Assembly (NCBI RefSeq): GCF_007992115.1
Contig: NZ_BJZQ01000009.1
Location: forward strand, 1 to 64,000
Direction of reading: 5' to 3'
Origin: Aeromicrobium flavum
GTDB lineage: Bacteria; Actinomycetota; Actinomycetes; Propionibacteriales; Nocardioidaceae
DNA length: 64,000 nucleotides
A program made the position numbers and the translations under genes. Below are positions 1 to 8,315 of this stretch, piece after piece; the stretch's first letter is position 1; every line of letters begins with the position of its first letter. Below the pieces are notes generated by a model. That model saw only the letters and a program-made list of their open reading frames with translations. It made no database searches and was not told where the DNA came from.

Positions 1-43
1 GACCCCGGTTTGCGCCACTCGCCGAGCGGGGGCGGCGCTTCGT

Positions 44-49
44 TAGGGT
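44..49 (+). promoter_or_regulatory. -10 box of the ABC exporter operon (leaderless)
   Basis: TAGGGT lies six bases before the ATG at 56. Transcription would start about at the start codon, so the mRNA is predicted to be leaderless. The same arrangement recurs in many genes of this window. Confidence 0.5.
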
Positions 50-55
50 CGGGGC

Positions 56-982
56 ATGCGAACTGAGACCGACATCACCGTCGATCACCTGTCCAAACAG
101 TTCGGTTCCGTCAAGGCCGTCGACGACCTGAGCTTCACCGTCCGTCCTGGCGCGGTGACCGGATTCCTCGGCCCCAACGGTGCCGGCAAGACCACCACGC
201 TGCGCATGCTGCTCGGGCTCGTGAAGCCCACCGGCGGGAGCGCGCTGATCGGCGGCAAGCGGTACGCGGACATCAAGCGTCCCGCGTCCGTCGTGGGTGC
301 CGCGCTGGAGGCCTCGAGCTTCCACCCCGGCCGCACGGGCCTGGACCACCTGCGGGTCTACGCCCCCCAGGTGGGCGCCACCGACGCGCGGTGCCACGAG
401 CTGCTCGAGCTGGTCGGCATGACCGATGCGGCCAAGCGGCGCGTCGGCGGGTACTCGATGGGCATGCGCCAGCGCCTCGGCCTGGCCCACGCGCTGCTGG
501 GCGACCCGGACGTGATCCTGCTCGACGAGCCGGCCAACGGGCTGGACCCGCAGGGCATCGTGTGGCTGCGCCACCTGCTCCGCGCGTTCGCCGACGAGGG
601 CCGCACCGTGCTGGTCTCGAGCCACGTCCTCAACGAGGTGCAGCACACGGTGGACGACGTCGTCATCATCGCGCAGGGCCGCCTCGTCCACGCCTCGCCG
701 CTGCAGGGCCTGCACGCGCTGGTCGAGTCGCGCGTGCGGTTGGCCGGACCCGAGCGCGAGCGGATCGCCGCGCTGGCCGCCGAGAAGGGTTGGCGCACCG
801 AGCCGGTCGCGGGGGGCGTCGACATCCTCGACGTGCCTGCGACCACGATCGGCGCCGCCGCCTTCGGTGCCGGCCTCGAGGTGCACCAGCTGGCCGACGT
901 GGGGGTCGGCCTCGAGGACGTCTTCCTGCGCCTCACCTCGAGTCCCGACGCCCCGGCGTCCCGAGGCGGGGTGGCGGCATGA
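56..982 (+). CDS. ABC transporter ATP-binding protein
   Basis: Cytoplasmic ATPase subunit of a two-component ABC exporter. The 308-residue protein has a Walker A loop (GPNGAGKTT, residues 39-47), an ABC signature in SMGMRQR form, and Walker B followed by the D-loop (LLDEPANGLDP). The motif order and the roughly 80-residue C-terminal tail without a second ABC domain match the bacitracin/antibiotic-type ABC-2 ATPases. The start at 56 is chosen because a -10 box sits six bases upstream. It overlaps the permease gene by ATGA, so the two are surely co-translated. The substrate cannot be read from the sequence; drug or lipid export is possible. Confidence 0.9.
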   Translation: MRTETDITVDHLSKQFGSVKAVDDLSFTVRPGAVTGFLGPNGAGKTTTLRMLLGLVKPTGGSALIGGKRYADIKRPASVVGAALEASSFHPGRTGLDHLRVYAPQVGATDARCHELLELVGMTDAAKRRVGGYSMGMRQRLGLAHALLGDPDVILLDEPANGLDPQGIVWLRHLLRAFADEGRTVLVSSHVLNEVQHTVDDVVIIAQGRLVHASPLQGLHALVESRVRLAGPERERIAALAAEKGWRTEPVAGGVDILDVPATTIGAAAFGAGLEVHQLADVGVGLEDVFLRLTSSPDAPASRGGVAA

Positions 983-1776
983 GCACCGCGATCAAGGCCG
1001 AGCTGCGCAAGCTCTTCTCGACCCGCCTGTGGTGGCTGCTGGCCCTGGTGCTCGTGGCCTACCTCATCTTCATCGGCGCCGTGATGGCGTTCTCGTTCAC
1101 CGTCGAGATGGAGGGCATGAGCGGCGCGCCCATCGAGGACGGCGAGGAGCTGGCACGCGTCATCTACTCGCTCACCAGCCCGATCGGCTACGTCTTCCCG
1201 CTGATCGTGGGCAGCCTGCTGTTCACGGGCGAGTTCCGGCACAAGACGATCACCGCGTCGCTGCTGGCGCAGCCGAACCGGTGGATCCTCCTGGGTGCCA
1301 AGCTGGTCGCCGCGGTCGTGGTGGGCTTCGTCTACGGCGTCATCGGGACGGCCTCGACGGTGGCGGGCTCGGCACCCATCCTGGCGTGGCGCGGCGACGG
1401 CGCGTACCTCGGCGCCCAGAGCGTCGTGGAGCTGCTGGGCATGTCCGTGCTGGTCATGACCATCTGGGCCGTCCTCGGCACGGCGATCGGCAGCGTCCTG
1501 ACCAACCAGGTGGCGGCCATCATCGTGATCCTCGCGTTCACGCAGTTCGTCGAGCCGATCGCCCGCGTGGCGCTCGGTGCCTGGGACGCCACGTCCGAGG
1601 TGGCGAAGTACCTGCCCGGCGCGGCGGCCGACGCCATGCTCGGCGCCAGCTTCTTCGCCCAGGACACGGCCACCGACCTGCTCTCGCGCGGAGCAGGCGC
1701 GGCCGTGCTGCTGGCCTACGTCGTCGTGTTCTTGCTGATCGGCCGTTTCGTGACCCTGCGTCGCGACGTCGGCTGA
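979..1776 (+). CDS. ABC-2 type permease
   Basis: Membrane partner of the preceding ATPase, 265 residues. It starts MSTAIKAELRKLFSTR, a typical ABC-2 permease N-terminus with basic residues before the first membrane span. About six hydrophobic segments follow: near residues 15-38, 65-85, 100-125, 145-170, 175-195 and 240-260. The ATG overlaps the upstream TGA. No substrate-specific feature is visible. Confidence 0.85.
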   Translation: MSTAIKAELRKLFSTRLWWLLALVLVAYLIFIGAVMAFSFTVEMEGMSGAPIEDGEELARVIYSLTSPIGYVFPLIVGSLLFTGEFRHKTITASLLAQPNRWILLGAKLVAAVVVGFVYGVIGTASTVAGSAPILAWRGDGAYLGAQSVVELLGMSVLVMTIWAVLGTAIGSVLTNQVAAIIVILAFTQFVEPIARVALGAWDATSEVAKYLPGAAADAMLGASFFAQDTATDLLSRGAGAAVLLAYVVVFLLIGRFVTLRRDVG

Positions 1777-1780
1777 GCCC

Positions 1781-2602
1781 TCAGCGGCGCACGAAGCGCA
1801 CCTCGGTCCGGCTGGCGTCCTCGGTGGGACGCCAGCCGGGCTCGTCCTGGCCGGCTTCCCAGCGCATGTCGTCGAACGTGACCTCGGCGATCCGGTACTC
1901 GGTCGAGTTCGCCACGAGGAACTGCGCCAGCGCCCACCCGCGGGTGCCGATGTCCTTGCCGGTCAGTGCGATGGCGTGCTGGCCGGACGACGGGTCGGAG
2001 TCCACGCGCACGCGTCCCCACGCCTGGTCGAGGTAGGTCTCGAGATCGGCCGACGTCGACCCGGCCTTGGGGTCGGTGGCGCAGGCGAACGCCCCGGGGG
2101 AGTAGCCGCGCAGCGCCGAGGCCAGCACCCGGGCGTCGGCCTCGTGGTCGGCGTAGGCGCTGGGGAACGCCGAGCGCTGCACCGCCTGCGCGGCCTCGGT
2201 GATCTCCATCGACTCGTAGTCGTCGATCTTCACCAGCGCGTCGTAGAACCGCCCGATCGAGTAGCGCGGGTCGAGGATCTGCTCGACGGTGCCCCAGCCC
2301 TGCGACGGGCGCTGCTGGAACAGGCCGACGGAGTCACGGTCGCCGTAGTCGATGTTGCGGATCTTCGACTCCTGGTACGCCGTCGCGATGGCGATCGTCG
2401 TCGCGCGCGGCGGCAGGCCGCGCTGCTGGGCGTCCGCCGCCATCAGCGACGCCCACTTCGCCTGCTCGACGTCGACCTCGACGGTGCGGTCGCCGACGCG
2501 GGCGAGGCAGAAGCCGGTGTTGTCGATCCCGGTCTCGAAGATCTTGAAGACGACGAGCACGAGCGCCACCGTCGCGACGACGGTGGCGACGACCCAGCGC
2601 AT
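1781..2602 (-). CDS. secreted or membrane-anchored lysozyme-like protein
   Basis: A 273-residue protein with one N-terminal membrane segment (about residues 3-22) and the rest outside the cell. The central stretch AYQESKIRNIDYGDRDSVGL with a following FQQRPSQGWGT resembles the transglycosylase/lysozyme-like fold found in many actinobacterial secreted proteins, sometimes annotated misleadingly as heavy metal transporter. The Glu of QESK would be the candidate catalytic acid; this is inference. The start codon overlaps the dapD stop (ATGA), so it is coupled to dapD, though no functional link is obvious. Confidence 0.6.
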   Translation of the reverse strand: MRWVVATVVATVALVLVVFKIFETGIDNTGFCLARVGDRTVEVDVEQAKWASLMAADAQQRGLPPRATTIAIATAYQESKIRNIDYGDRDSVGLFQQRPSQGWGTVEQILDPRYSIGRFYDALVKIDDYESMEITEAAQAVQRSAFPSAYADHEADARVLASALRGYSPGAFACATDPKAGSTSADLETYLDQAWGRVRVDSDPSSGQHAIALTGKDIGTRGWALAQFLVANSTEYRIAEVTFDDMRWEAGQDEPGWRPTEDASRTEVRFVRR

Positions 2603-3540
2603 CAGTTGGCGTGGAGGTCGGCGTTGAGCTCGACGCCGGAGCGACCGCCGCGCGGACGGGCCTCGAGCGCGCCGGTCTGGCTGTTGGTCAGGAACAGGAT
2701 GCCGTCGGAGCCCGAGAGGTCGGCAGCCTTGACGACCGTGCCGTCCGGCAGCGTCACCTTGGAGCCGGCGGTCACGTAGGTGCCGGCCGCCACGACGCAG
2801 TCGTCGCCCAGGGAGATGCCGATGCCGGCGTTGGCGCCGATCAGGCAGCCCGCGCCCACCCGGACGACCTCCTTGCCGCCGCCGGAGAGCGTGCCCATGA
2901 TCGAGGCGCCGCCACCGACGTCGGAGCCGTCGCCCACGACCACGCCGGCCGAGATCCGGCCCTCGACCATCGCGTGGCCGAGCGTGCCTGCGTTGAAGTT
3001 CACGAAGCCCTCGTGCATCACGGTGGTGCCCTCGGCGAGGTGCGCGCCCAGTCGCACGCGGTCGGCGTCGCCGATGCGGACGCCGGAGGGCACGACGTAG
3101 TCGGTCATGCGCGGGAACTTGTCGACGCTCGTGACCGCGACGGTCAGGCCGGCGGCGCGGGCGCGGGCGCGCACGCCCTCGAAGCCGTCGACCGCGCACG
3201 GGCCGATGGTCGTCCAGACCACGTTGCTCAGCAGGCCGAAGATGCCGTCGAGGCTCTGGCCGTGCGGCTGGACGAGCCGGTGCGACAGCAGGTGCAGGCG
3301 CAGGTAGAGGTCGTAGGCGTCCGTCGGCGCCGCGTCGAGGTCGGCGATCTCGGTGTGGATGACGCGGGTCTCGACCCCCCGGATCCGGTCCTCGCGGGCC
3401 GCAGCGACCAGGTCGCTCGGCTCGGTCGTCGTCTCGGGAGCCGGGCCCAGCAGGGGCTCGGGGTACCAGACGTCCAGGACGGTGCCCTCGGGCGTGACGG
3501 TGGCCAGGCCCCAGGCGTGGGCGGATCGGGGGTCGCTCAT
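2602..3540 (-). CDS. dapD: tetrahydrodipicolinate N-succinyltransferase
   Basis: Transfers succinyl from succinyl-CoA to tetrahydrodipicolinate in the diaminopimelate/lysine pathway, feeding peptidoglycan synthesis. The 312-residue protein is the longer actinobacterial DapD form. The C-terminal half is a left-handed beta helix of hexapeptide repeats, seen as runs of V/I/A-G spacing (for example [19 protein letters not shown]). A -10 box TAGCCT (3547-3552, minus strand) stands six bases before the ATG, so the mRNA is predicted to be leaderless. The lysozyme-like gene follows with overlap. Confidence 0.92.
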   Translation of the reverse strand: MSDPRSAHAWGLATVTPEGTVLDVWYPEPLLGPAPETTTEPSDLVAAAREDRIRGVETRVIHTEIADLDAAPTDAYDLYLRLHLLSHRLVQPHGQSLDGIFGLLSNVVWTTIGPCAVDGFEGVRARARAAGLTVAVTSVDKFPRMTDYVVPSGVRIGDADRVRLGAHLAEGTTVMHEGFVNFNAGTLGHAMVEGRISAGVVVGDGSDVGGGASIMGTLSGGGKEVVRVGAGCLIGANAGIGISLGDDCVVAAGTYVTAGSKVTLPDGTVVKAADLSGSDGILFLTNSQTGALEARPRGGRSGVELNADLHAN

Positions 3541-3581
3541 GACCCAAGGCTATCGAGGAGGGTGTGGGCCTCCGCCAGGCG

Positions 3582-4043
3582 TCAGACGCCGCCGGCGAAC
3601 CCGTGCTGGCGCCACGCCTCGTAGACCGCGATCGAGGCGCAGTTGGCCAGGTTCATGGAGCGCCGTCCGGTGAGCATCGGCAGCCGCAGCGAGTCGGTGA
3701 CGCGCTCGTCGGCGATGACCTCGGCCGGCAGGCCCGTCGGCTCGGGGCCGAACAGCAGCACGTCCCCGGGCTCGTAGGCGACGTCGGTGTACGCCGTGGT
3801 GGCCGCGGTGGTGAAGGCGAACACGCGCGCCGGCAGCAGCGCGGCGTACGCGTCCTCGAGCGTCTCGTGCACCGTGACGACGGCGAGGTCGTGATAGTCC
3901 AGGCCGGCCCGGCGGAGCTTGCTGTCCTCGAAGTCGAAGAGCGGATCCACCAGGTGCAGGTGCGACCCGGTCGCCGCCGCCAGCCGGATCGCGTTCCCGG
4001 TGTTGCCGGCGATGCGCGGCTCGAAGAACAGGATCCGGAACAC
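3582..4043 (-). CDS. trmL: tRNA (cytidine(34)-2'-O)-methyltransferase
   Basis: SPOUT-family methyltransferase of 153 residues that methylates the wobble nucleotide of tRNA-Leu isoacceptors using SAM. The family motifs are visible: the N-terminal PRIAGNTGNAIRLAA, the central LLFGPEPTGLP and the C-terminal knot segment MLTGRRSMNLANCASIAVYE. The length matches TrmL (about 150-160). Start is GTG at 4043; a -10 box TACGCT (4050-4055, minus) is six bases upstream, indicating a leaderless mRNA. Confidence 0.9.
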   Translation of the reverse strand: MFRILFFEPRIAGNTGNAIRLAAATGSHLHLVDPLFDFEDSKLRRAGLDYHDLAVVTVHETLEDAYAALLPARVFAFTTAATTAYTDVAYEPGDVLLFGPEPTGLPAEVIADERVTDSLRLPMLTGRRSMNLANCASIAVYEAWRQHGFAGGV

Positions 4044-4113
4044 CGCATCAGCGTAGGCGGTAGCACTTCCGCGCCGGTGCCGACGTCCGTTCCTGACAGG
4101 TGAGACGTGGCCG

Positions 4114-4154
4114 GAGGGGCGCGTGGGACCTGCCTACGGTGATCGTCGCCCCTC
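4114..4154 (+). promoter_or_regulatory. hairpin and -10 candidate upstream of metQ
   Basis: GAGGGGCG at 4114-4121 can pair perfectly with CGCCCCTC at 4147-4154. The loop contains TACGGT (4135-4140), which fits the -10 pattern of this genome. I see no S-box or SAM-IV riboswitch core. The hairpin and the promoter reading exclude each other, so only one is likely relevant. Confidence 0.25.
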
Positions 4155-4193
4155 TCACGAGGACGGGGCTCACGCACCACGAAAGGAACCACC

Positions 4194-5126
4194 GTGTCCG
4201 ACTCGAACTCCCCCCTCATCGAGGCCCCCAAGAAGCGCGGCCGCGCGATCGCGCTCGCCGTCGCCGTACTGGTCGTCGTGGCGGCCCTCATCGCCTTCGC
4301 CGTCTCCCGTGGCGGTGACGACGCGGCCGAGGGGCTGACCAAGGTCAAGCTCGGCACGGTGGGCGCGAGCGACCCGTACTGGAAGACGCTCCAGGAGGAG
4401 GCCGAGAAGGAGGGCATCGACCTCGAGGTCGTCGACTTCGCGGACTACCCGCAGCCCAATCCGGCACTGACCGAGGGCGAGATCGACATCAACCAGTTCC
4501 AGCACATCGTCTACCTCGCCGAGTACAACGTCGCGAACAAGCAGGACCTCGTGCCGGTGGGCTCGACCGCGATCTACCCGCTGGGCCTGTACTCGCAGAA
4601 GGTCGACTCGGTCGACGAGATCAAGCAGGGCGACACGGTCGTCGTGCCCGACGACGACAGCAACCAGGCCCGCGGCCTGCTCATCCTGCAGTCGGCCGGC
4701 CTGATCAAGCTCAAGGACGGCGGCTCGATCTTCTCGACCATCGCCGACGTCGACACCGACGCCTCCAAGGTGAAGGTCAAGGCCATCAAGGCCGACCTGA
4801 CGCCCACCTCGCTGCCCGACGTGGCCGCCGCGATCGTCAACAACGACTTCGTCACGAAGGCGGGCCTGAAGTTCGAGGACGCCATCGCGCAGGACGACGC
4901 CACCGACCCGAAGGCCCTGCCGTACGTCAACGTCTTCGCCGTCCGCGCCGAGGACAAGGACAACGCGACCTACGCCAAGCTGATCGAGATCTTCCAGGAC
5001 AGCAAGGCCGTCCAGGACGGCGTCCAGGAGGTCGCGGGCGGCACCGCCGAGCTGTTGAAGACCCCCGCCGCCGACCTTCAGGCCTCGCTGGCCGAGGTCG
5101 AGGCGGACACGCGCGACCGGGGCTGA
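4194..5126 (+). CDS. metQ: methionine ABC transporter substrate-binding protein, N-terminally anchored
   Basis: NlpA/MetQ-family binding protein (310 residues) that would deliver D/L-methionine to MetNI. The mature part starts near VKLGTVGASDPYWKTL and contains the family features EGEIDINQFQH and VPDDDSNQARGL. The N-terminus has a membrane segment (residues about 18-37) but no Cys lipobox, whereas most family members are lipoproteins. It therefore appears to be held by an uncleaved helix. GTG start at 4194 has the SD GAAAGGA (4181-4187). metN starts five bases after the stop. Confidence 0.88.
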   Translation: MSDSNSPLIEAPKKRGRAIALAVAVLVVVAALIAFAVSRGGDDAAEGLTKVKLGTVGASDPYWKTLQEEAEKEGIDLEVVDFADYPQPNPALTEGEIDINQFQHIVYLAEYNVANKQDLVPVGSTAIYPLGLYSQKVDSVDEIKQGDTVVVPDDDSNQARGLLILQSAGLIKLKDGGSIFSTIADVDTDASKVKVKAIKADLTPTSLPDVAAAIVNNDFVTKAGLKFEDAIAQDDATDPKALPYVNVFAVRAEDKDNATYAKLIEIFQDSKAVQDGVQEVAGGTAELLKTPAADLQASLAEVEADTRDRG

Positions 5127-5131
5127 TCGCC

Positions 5132-6151
5132 ATGGCACTGGTCGAGCTGCGGGACGTCCACAAGACGTTCGCGCCCACGAAGCGCGGAGGCGCGCCGATC
5201 GAGGCGATCCGGGGCGTCGACCTCGACGTCGAGGCCGGCGAGATCCACGCGATCGTCGGCTACTCCGGCGCGGGCAAGTCCACCCTGGTGCGACTCGTCA
5301 ACGCGTTGGAGCAGCCGACGTCCGGCAGCGTCACGGTGGACGGCACGCGGCTCGACCAGCTGGGGGAGCGGGACCTGCGGCGCGTGCGGCAGGGGATCGG
5401 GATGATCTTCCAGCAGTTCAACCTCATGCGGTCGCGCACCGTGTGGGGGAACCTGGAGTTCCCGCTGCGGCTGGCGGGAGTCGGCGACGCCGACCGCCAG
5501 CGGCGCATCTCCGAACTGCTGCACTTCGTCGGTCTCGCCGACAAGGCGCACGCCTACCCCGAGCAGCTCTCGGGTGGCCAGAAGCAGCGGGTGGGCATCG
5601 CCCGGGCACTCGCGACGAACCCGTCGATCCTGCTCGCCGACGAGTCCACGAGCGCCCTGGACCCCGACACCACGCGTGAGGTGCTGGGTCTGCTCCGCAA
5701 GGTCAACGAGGAGCTGGGCATCACCATCATCGTCATCACGCACGAGATGGACGTGGTCCGCACGCTCGCCCATCGGGTGAGCGTCATGGAGCAGGGCCGG
5801 ATCGTCGAGAGCGGTCCGGTCATCGACCTCTTCGCCCGCCCGCGCGAGGCCGTGACCCGGCGGTTCGTCAGCACGCTGGTCGAGGAGGTGCCCCAGGGTG
5901 CCGAGCTCGAGGCGCTGCGCCGCCAGTTCGCGGGGCGGCTGATCGTCGTCGACGTGGAGGGCCGCACGAGCCAGTCCGACGTGTTCGCGGCGCTGGCGAC
6001 GCGCGGCCTGTCCGTCGAGGTCGTCCAGGGCGGCGTGAACCGGGTCGGCCCGGCGGTGTTCGGCCACGTGACCCTGGCGGTGCGCGGCGAGGGAGTGGAC
6101 GACGCGGTGGCCGAGGTCGGCCGCCTCGAGGGCGTGGAGGTGCTCGCATGA
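5132..6151 (+). CDS. metN: methionine ABC transporter ATP-binding protein
   Basis: ATPase of the methionine importer, 339 residues. Walker A is GYSGAGKST (residues 43-51), the signature is LSGGQKQRVGIARAL and Walker B LLADESTSALDP. The region after about residue 265 looks like the NIL regulatory domain of MetN, which binds methionine and inhibits transport when the cell is replete. It lies between metQ and metI and overlaps metI by four bases. Confidence 0.93.
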   Translation: MALVELRDVHKTFAPTKRGGAPIEAIRGVDLDVEAGEIHAIVGYSGAGKSTLVRLVNALEQPTSGSVTVDGTRLDQLGERDLRRVRQGIGMIFQQFNLMRSRTVWGNLEFPLRLAGVGDADRQRRISELLHFVGLADKAHAYPEQLSGGQKQRVGIARALATNPSILLADESTSALDPDTTREVLGLLRKVNEELGITIIVITHEMDVVRTLAHRVSVMEQGRIVESGPVIDLFARPREAVTRRFVSTLVEEVPQGAELEALRRQFAGRLIVVDVEGRTSQSDVFAALATRGLSVEVVQGGVNRVGPAVFGHVTLAVRGEGVDDAVAEVGRLEGVEVLA

Positions 6152-6819
6152 TCAGCCAGGACACCAACCTGCCCGAGCTGTGGTCGCTCATCGGGACGGC
6201 GACGTGGGAGACCGCCTACATGGTCGCGATCACGGTCGCGATCGGCGGCGTCCTGGGCCTGGGCGTGGGCCTGGCCCTCTACGCCACCCGCGCCGGCGGG
6301 CTGTTCGCGAACCGGGTGGCGTTCACGCTGCTGAACCTGGTCGTCAACTTCTTCCGGCCGATCCCGTTCGTCATCTTCATCGCCACGGTCCAGCCGCTGG
6401 CCCGGCTCGTGGTGGGCATCGGCATCGGCAACAAGGCGATCATCTTCGCGATGACGCTGGCGGCGATGTTCGGCATCGGGCGCATCGTCGAGCAGAACCT
6501 CGTGACGGTCGACTCCGGCGTCATCGAGGCGGCGCGGTCGATGGGCGCGAGCCGGCTGCGGATCCTCACGACGGTCGTGGTGCCGGAGGCCCTCGGCCCG
6601 CTGATCCTGGGCTACACGTTCGCCTTCGTCGCGATCGTCGACATGAGCGCGATCGCCGGCGCGATCGGCGCCGGCGGGCTGGGCAACTTCGCCCTCCAGT
6701 ACGGCTACCGCCAGTTCGACACCGTGGTCACGTGGACCGTCGTGCTGATCATCGTGGCGTTCGTCCAGGTGGGACAGTTCCTCGGCAACACCGCCGCGCG
6801 CCGGGTCCTGCGGCGGTGA
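6148..6819 (+). CDS. metI: methionine ABC transporter permease
   Basis: Permease of 223 residues with five to six membrane spans. The cytoplasmic coupling loop EAARSMGASRLRILTTVVVPEALGP is the EAA motif that docks MetN. The C-terminal GAIGAGGLGNFALQYGYRQF is characteristic of MetI. The ATG overlaps the metN stop. An unusual structured inverted repeat begins 17 bases after the stop and may end the operon. Confidence 0.93.
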   Translation: MISQDTNLPELWSLIGTATWETAYMVAITVAIGGVLGLGVGLALYATRAGGLFANRVAFTLLNLVVNFFRPIPFVIFIATVQPLARLVVGIGIGNKAIIFAMTLAAMFGIGRIVEQNLVTVDSGVIEAARSMGASRLRILTTVVVPEALGPLILGYTFAFVAIVDMSAIAGAIGAGGLGNFALQYGYRQFDTVVTWTVVLIIVAFVQVGQFLGNTAARRVLRR

Positions 6820-6836
6820 TGGCGGAGTTCCGCGTC

Positions 6837-6920
6837 CGCGGACGAGATCTGTAGCGGTACCCACCTCCTTCGGTGGGATCTGCCCAGAATCGAGTGGGAA
6901 GCGCTACACATCTCGCCGCG
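6837..6920. repeat. 84-bp cloverleaf-like inverted repeat after metI
   Basis: The outer arms 6837-6856 and 6902-6920 pair over 19 positions with one mismatch and one bulged A (6842). Inside are two smaller hairpins: CCCACC/GGTGGG (6860-6865 with 6872-6877) and CCCA/TGGG (6883-6886 with 6895-6898). The whole can fold as a three-way junction. It could be the metQNI terminator, a structured RNA or a miniature repeat element; no T-run follows. Confidence 0.5.
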
Positions 6921-7019
6921 CGGCCACTGGGGTCGCATCGTGAGACGGCGGGAAAGTGTCCGAGGCTCATGAGTGACTGGAGGTCCGCGCCGACGCATGG
7001 AGGGATGGAGGTGACCGTC

Positions 7020-7415
7020 ATGACCGAGCCGATCCGCCGGCCCGTCTCGCAGTTGCGAGCCGGTGACCTGATCGCTCCGGGCGACGGGGCGACCGTCTAC
7101 GTCGTCTCGGCGATCTCCCAACAGGTGGGCACCAGTCGCCGCGCCGAGGTCGTCGACGCCCGCACCGGCGAGGCCGGTCACTGCGTGCTGCTGCCGCTGC
7201 ACGACGCGGTGCTGACGGTCCCGGGCCGGCCGCGGTGGCTCGACGTCACCGATCCGGCCGACGGGTCGGACGACACCGTGCTGGTCGGTCCGGAGTTCGC
7301 CGTGAGCGGCACCGCGCGCGGGTCCTGGGAGGTCGAGATCGACCTGTTCGGTCGCCCGGGCTGGGAAGAGCTGGTCCGGGGCGCCCGGGTGGCGTCGTCC
7401 GCCGAGGCCGCCTGA
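7020..7415 (+). CDS. hypothetical protein
   Basis: A soluble, acidic, apparently beta-rich protein of 131 residues (starts MTEPIRRPVSQLRAGDL). I do not recognise the family. The ATG at 7020 is preferred over upstream in-frame starts because GGAGG lies at 7007-7011. There are no membrane segments or cysteine motifs. It stands alone between the met operon and a lipoprotein gene with its own promoter. Confidence 0.6.
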   Translation: MTEPIRRPVSQLRAGDLIAPGDGATVYVVSAISQQVGTSRRAEVVDARTGEAGHCVLLPLHDAVLTVPGRPRWLDVTDPADGSDDTVLVGPEFAVSGTARGSWEVEIDLFGRPGWEELVRGARVASSAEAA

Positions 7416-7423
7416 CGTTCGAT

Positions 7424-7452
7424 GTGACATCGGTCGCGGGCGTCGCGATACT
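7424..7452 (+). promoter_or_regulatory. promoter of the lipoprotein gene
   Basis: GTGACA (7424-7429) and GATACT (7447-7452) are separated by 17 bp, close to the housekeeping sigma consensus. The GTG start codon at 7459 is six bases beyond the -10, at the expected +1, so this is a clear leaderless promoter. Confidence 0.55.
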
Positions 7453-7458
7453 GCTTCG

Positions 7459-8310
7459 GTGCTGATCTCCTCCCGCTTTGGCGCCCATCCGCTGCGCGTC
7501 GTCGGTCTCCTGGTCCTGGCCGTGCTCCTCACCGCCTGTGCCGGGGAGGGCTCGAAGGAGAAGGCGGCAGTGCCGAAGGAGTCCGCGGCGCCCGCGATCA
7601 CGTTCGCGTCGATCGGCCTGGACCAGGTCCCGGCGACGAACGCGATCTCATCCGACTGGCCGAAGGCCCCCGCCGGGTTCGACGCCGAGAACTACCACTC
7701 GATGGTCTACGCGCTCCGCAGCTGGGGCCAGGCCTCGGCGTTCAGCCGGCAGGTCCGCGAGTCCGAGAACCCGATCGGCGCCGTCGGCGACGCGATCAAG
7801 AACTTCGACATCACGTACCGGCTCGAGAAGGGCTTCCAGGACCAGCTCACGCCCCGGTTGTCCGCCGCCTCCGTGTTCCACCCGGACGTGCAGGACGTGG
7901 GCGACCCGCGCGTGACGTGGGCCTGGAAGCGGACCATGGAGACCGACCAGAAGAGCGGGATCGAGGTGGTCACCGTGACGCTCCAGACGCGCGCGGCCTA
8001 CCCGGTCACGGCGAAGGACGGCGCGGAGCGGGTGGTGGGCGTCATCCGGTCGCACTCCATGACGACCGGGCCGGGCCCCGGCGGCCAGTTCGGTTTCGGC
8101 TACGGGTGGCAGAGCTTCGGTGTCGACGAGTGCGCGATGGCGCTCGACGACGCGTTCTTGCCCGAAGACGACGTCGCCGCGGCCACGAAGAGCCTGCGCC
8201 GGTTCGCGAAGGTGGTGACGTCGACCAGAGTCACGACCAAGCCGTTGGGCGGCAAGGCCAAGCCGATCGACGAGAAGCTGGCGAAGCGCTGTGAGGCCGA
8301 CGCGGCCTGA
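7459..8310 (+). CDS. putative lipoprotein
   Basis: A 283-residue exported protein. The signal peptide has basic residues, a hydrophobic core (about 14-24) and the lipobox LTAC with Cys27, so it should be lipid-anchored on the outer face of the membrane. The rest has no domain I recognise; a single Cys near VDECAMALDD and another close to the C-terminus could form a disulfide. GTG at 7459 is set by the promoter just upstream. Confidence 0.7.
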   Translation: MLISSRFGAHPLRVVGLLVLAVLLTACAGEGSKEKAAVPKESAAPAITFASIGLDQVPATNAISSDWPKAPAGFDAENYHSMVYALRSWGQASAFSRQVRESENPIGAVGDAIKNFDITYRLEKGFQDQLTPRLSAASVFHPDVQDVGDPRVTWAWKRTMETDQKSGIEVVTVTLQTRAAYPVTAKDGAERVVGVIRSHSMTTGPGPGGQFGFGYGWQSFGVDECAMALDDAFLPEDDVAAATKSLRRFAKVVTSTRVTTKPLGGKAKPIDEKLAKRCEADAA

Positions 8311-8315
8311 CCGGG

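Noticed and set aside
4044-4193. SAM or methionine riboswitch upstream of metQ
   Set aside because: No recognisable S-box, SAM-IV or T-box core; only one simple 8-bp stem is possible and the leader would be short.
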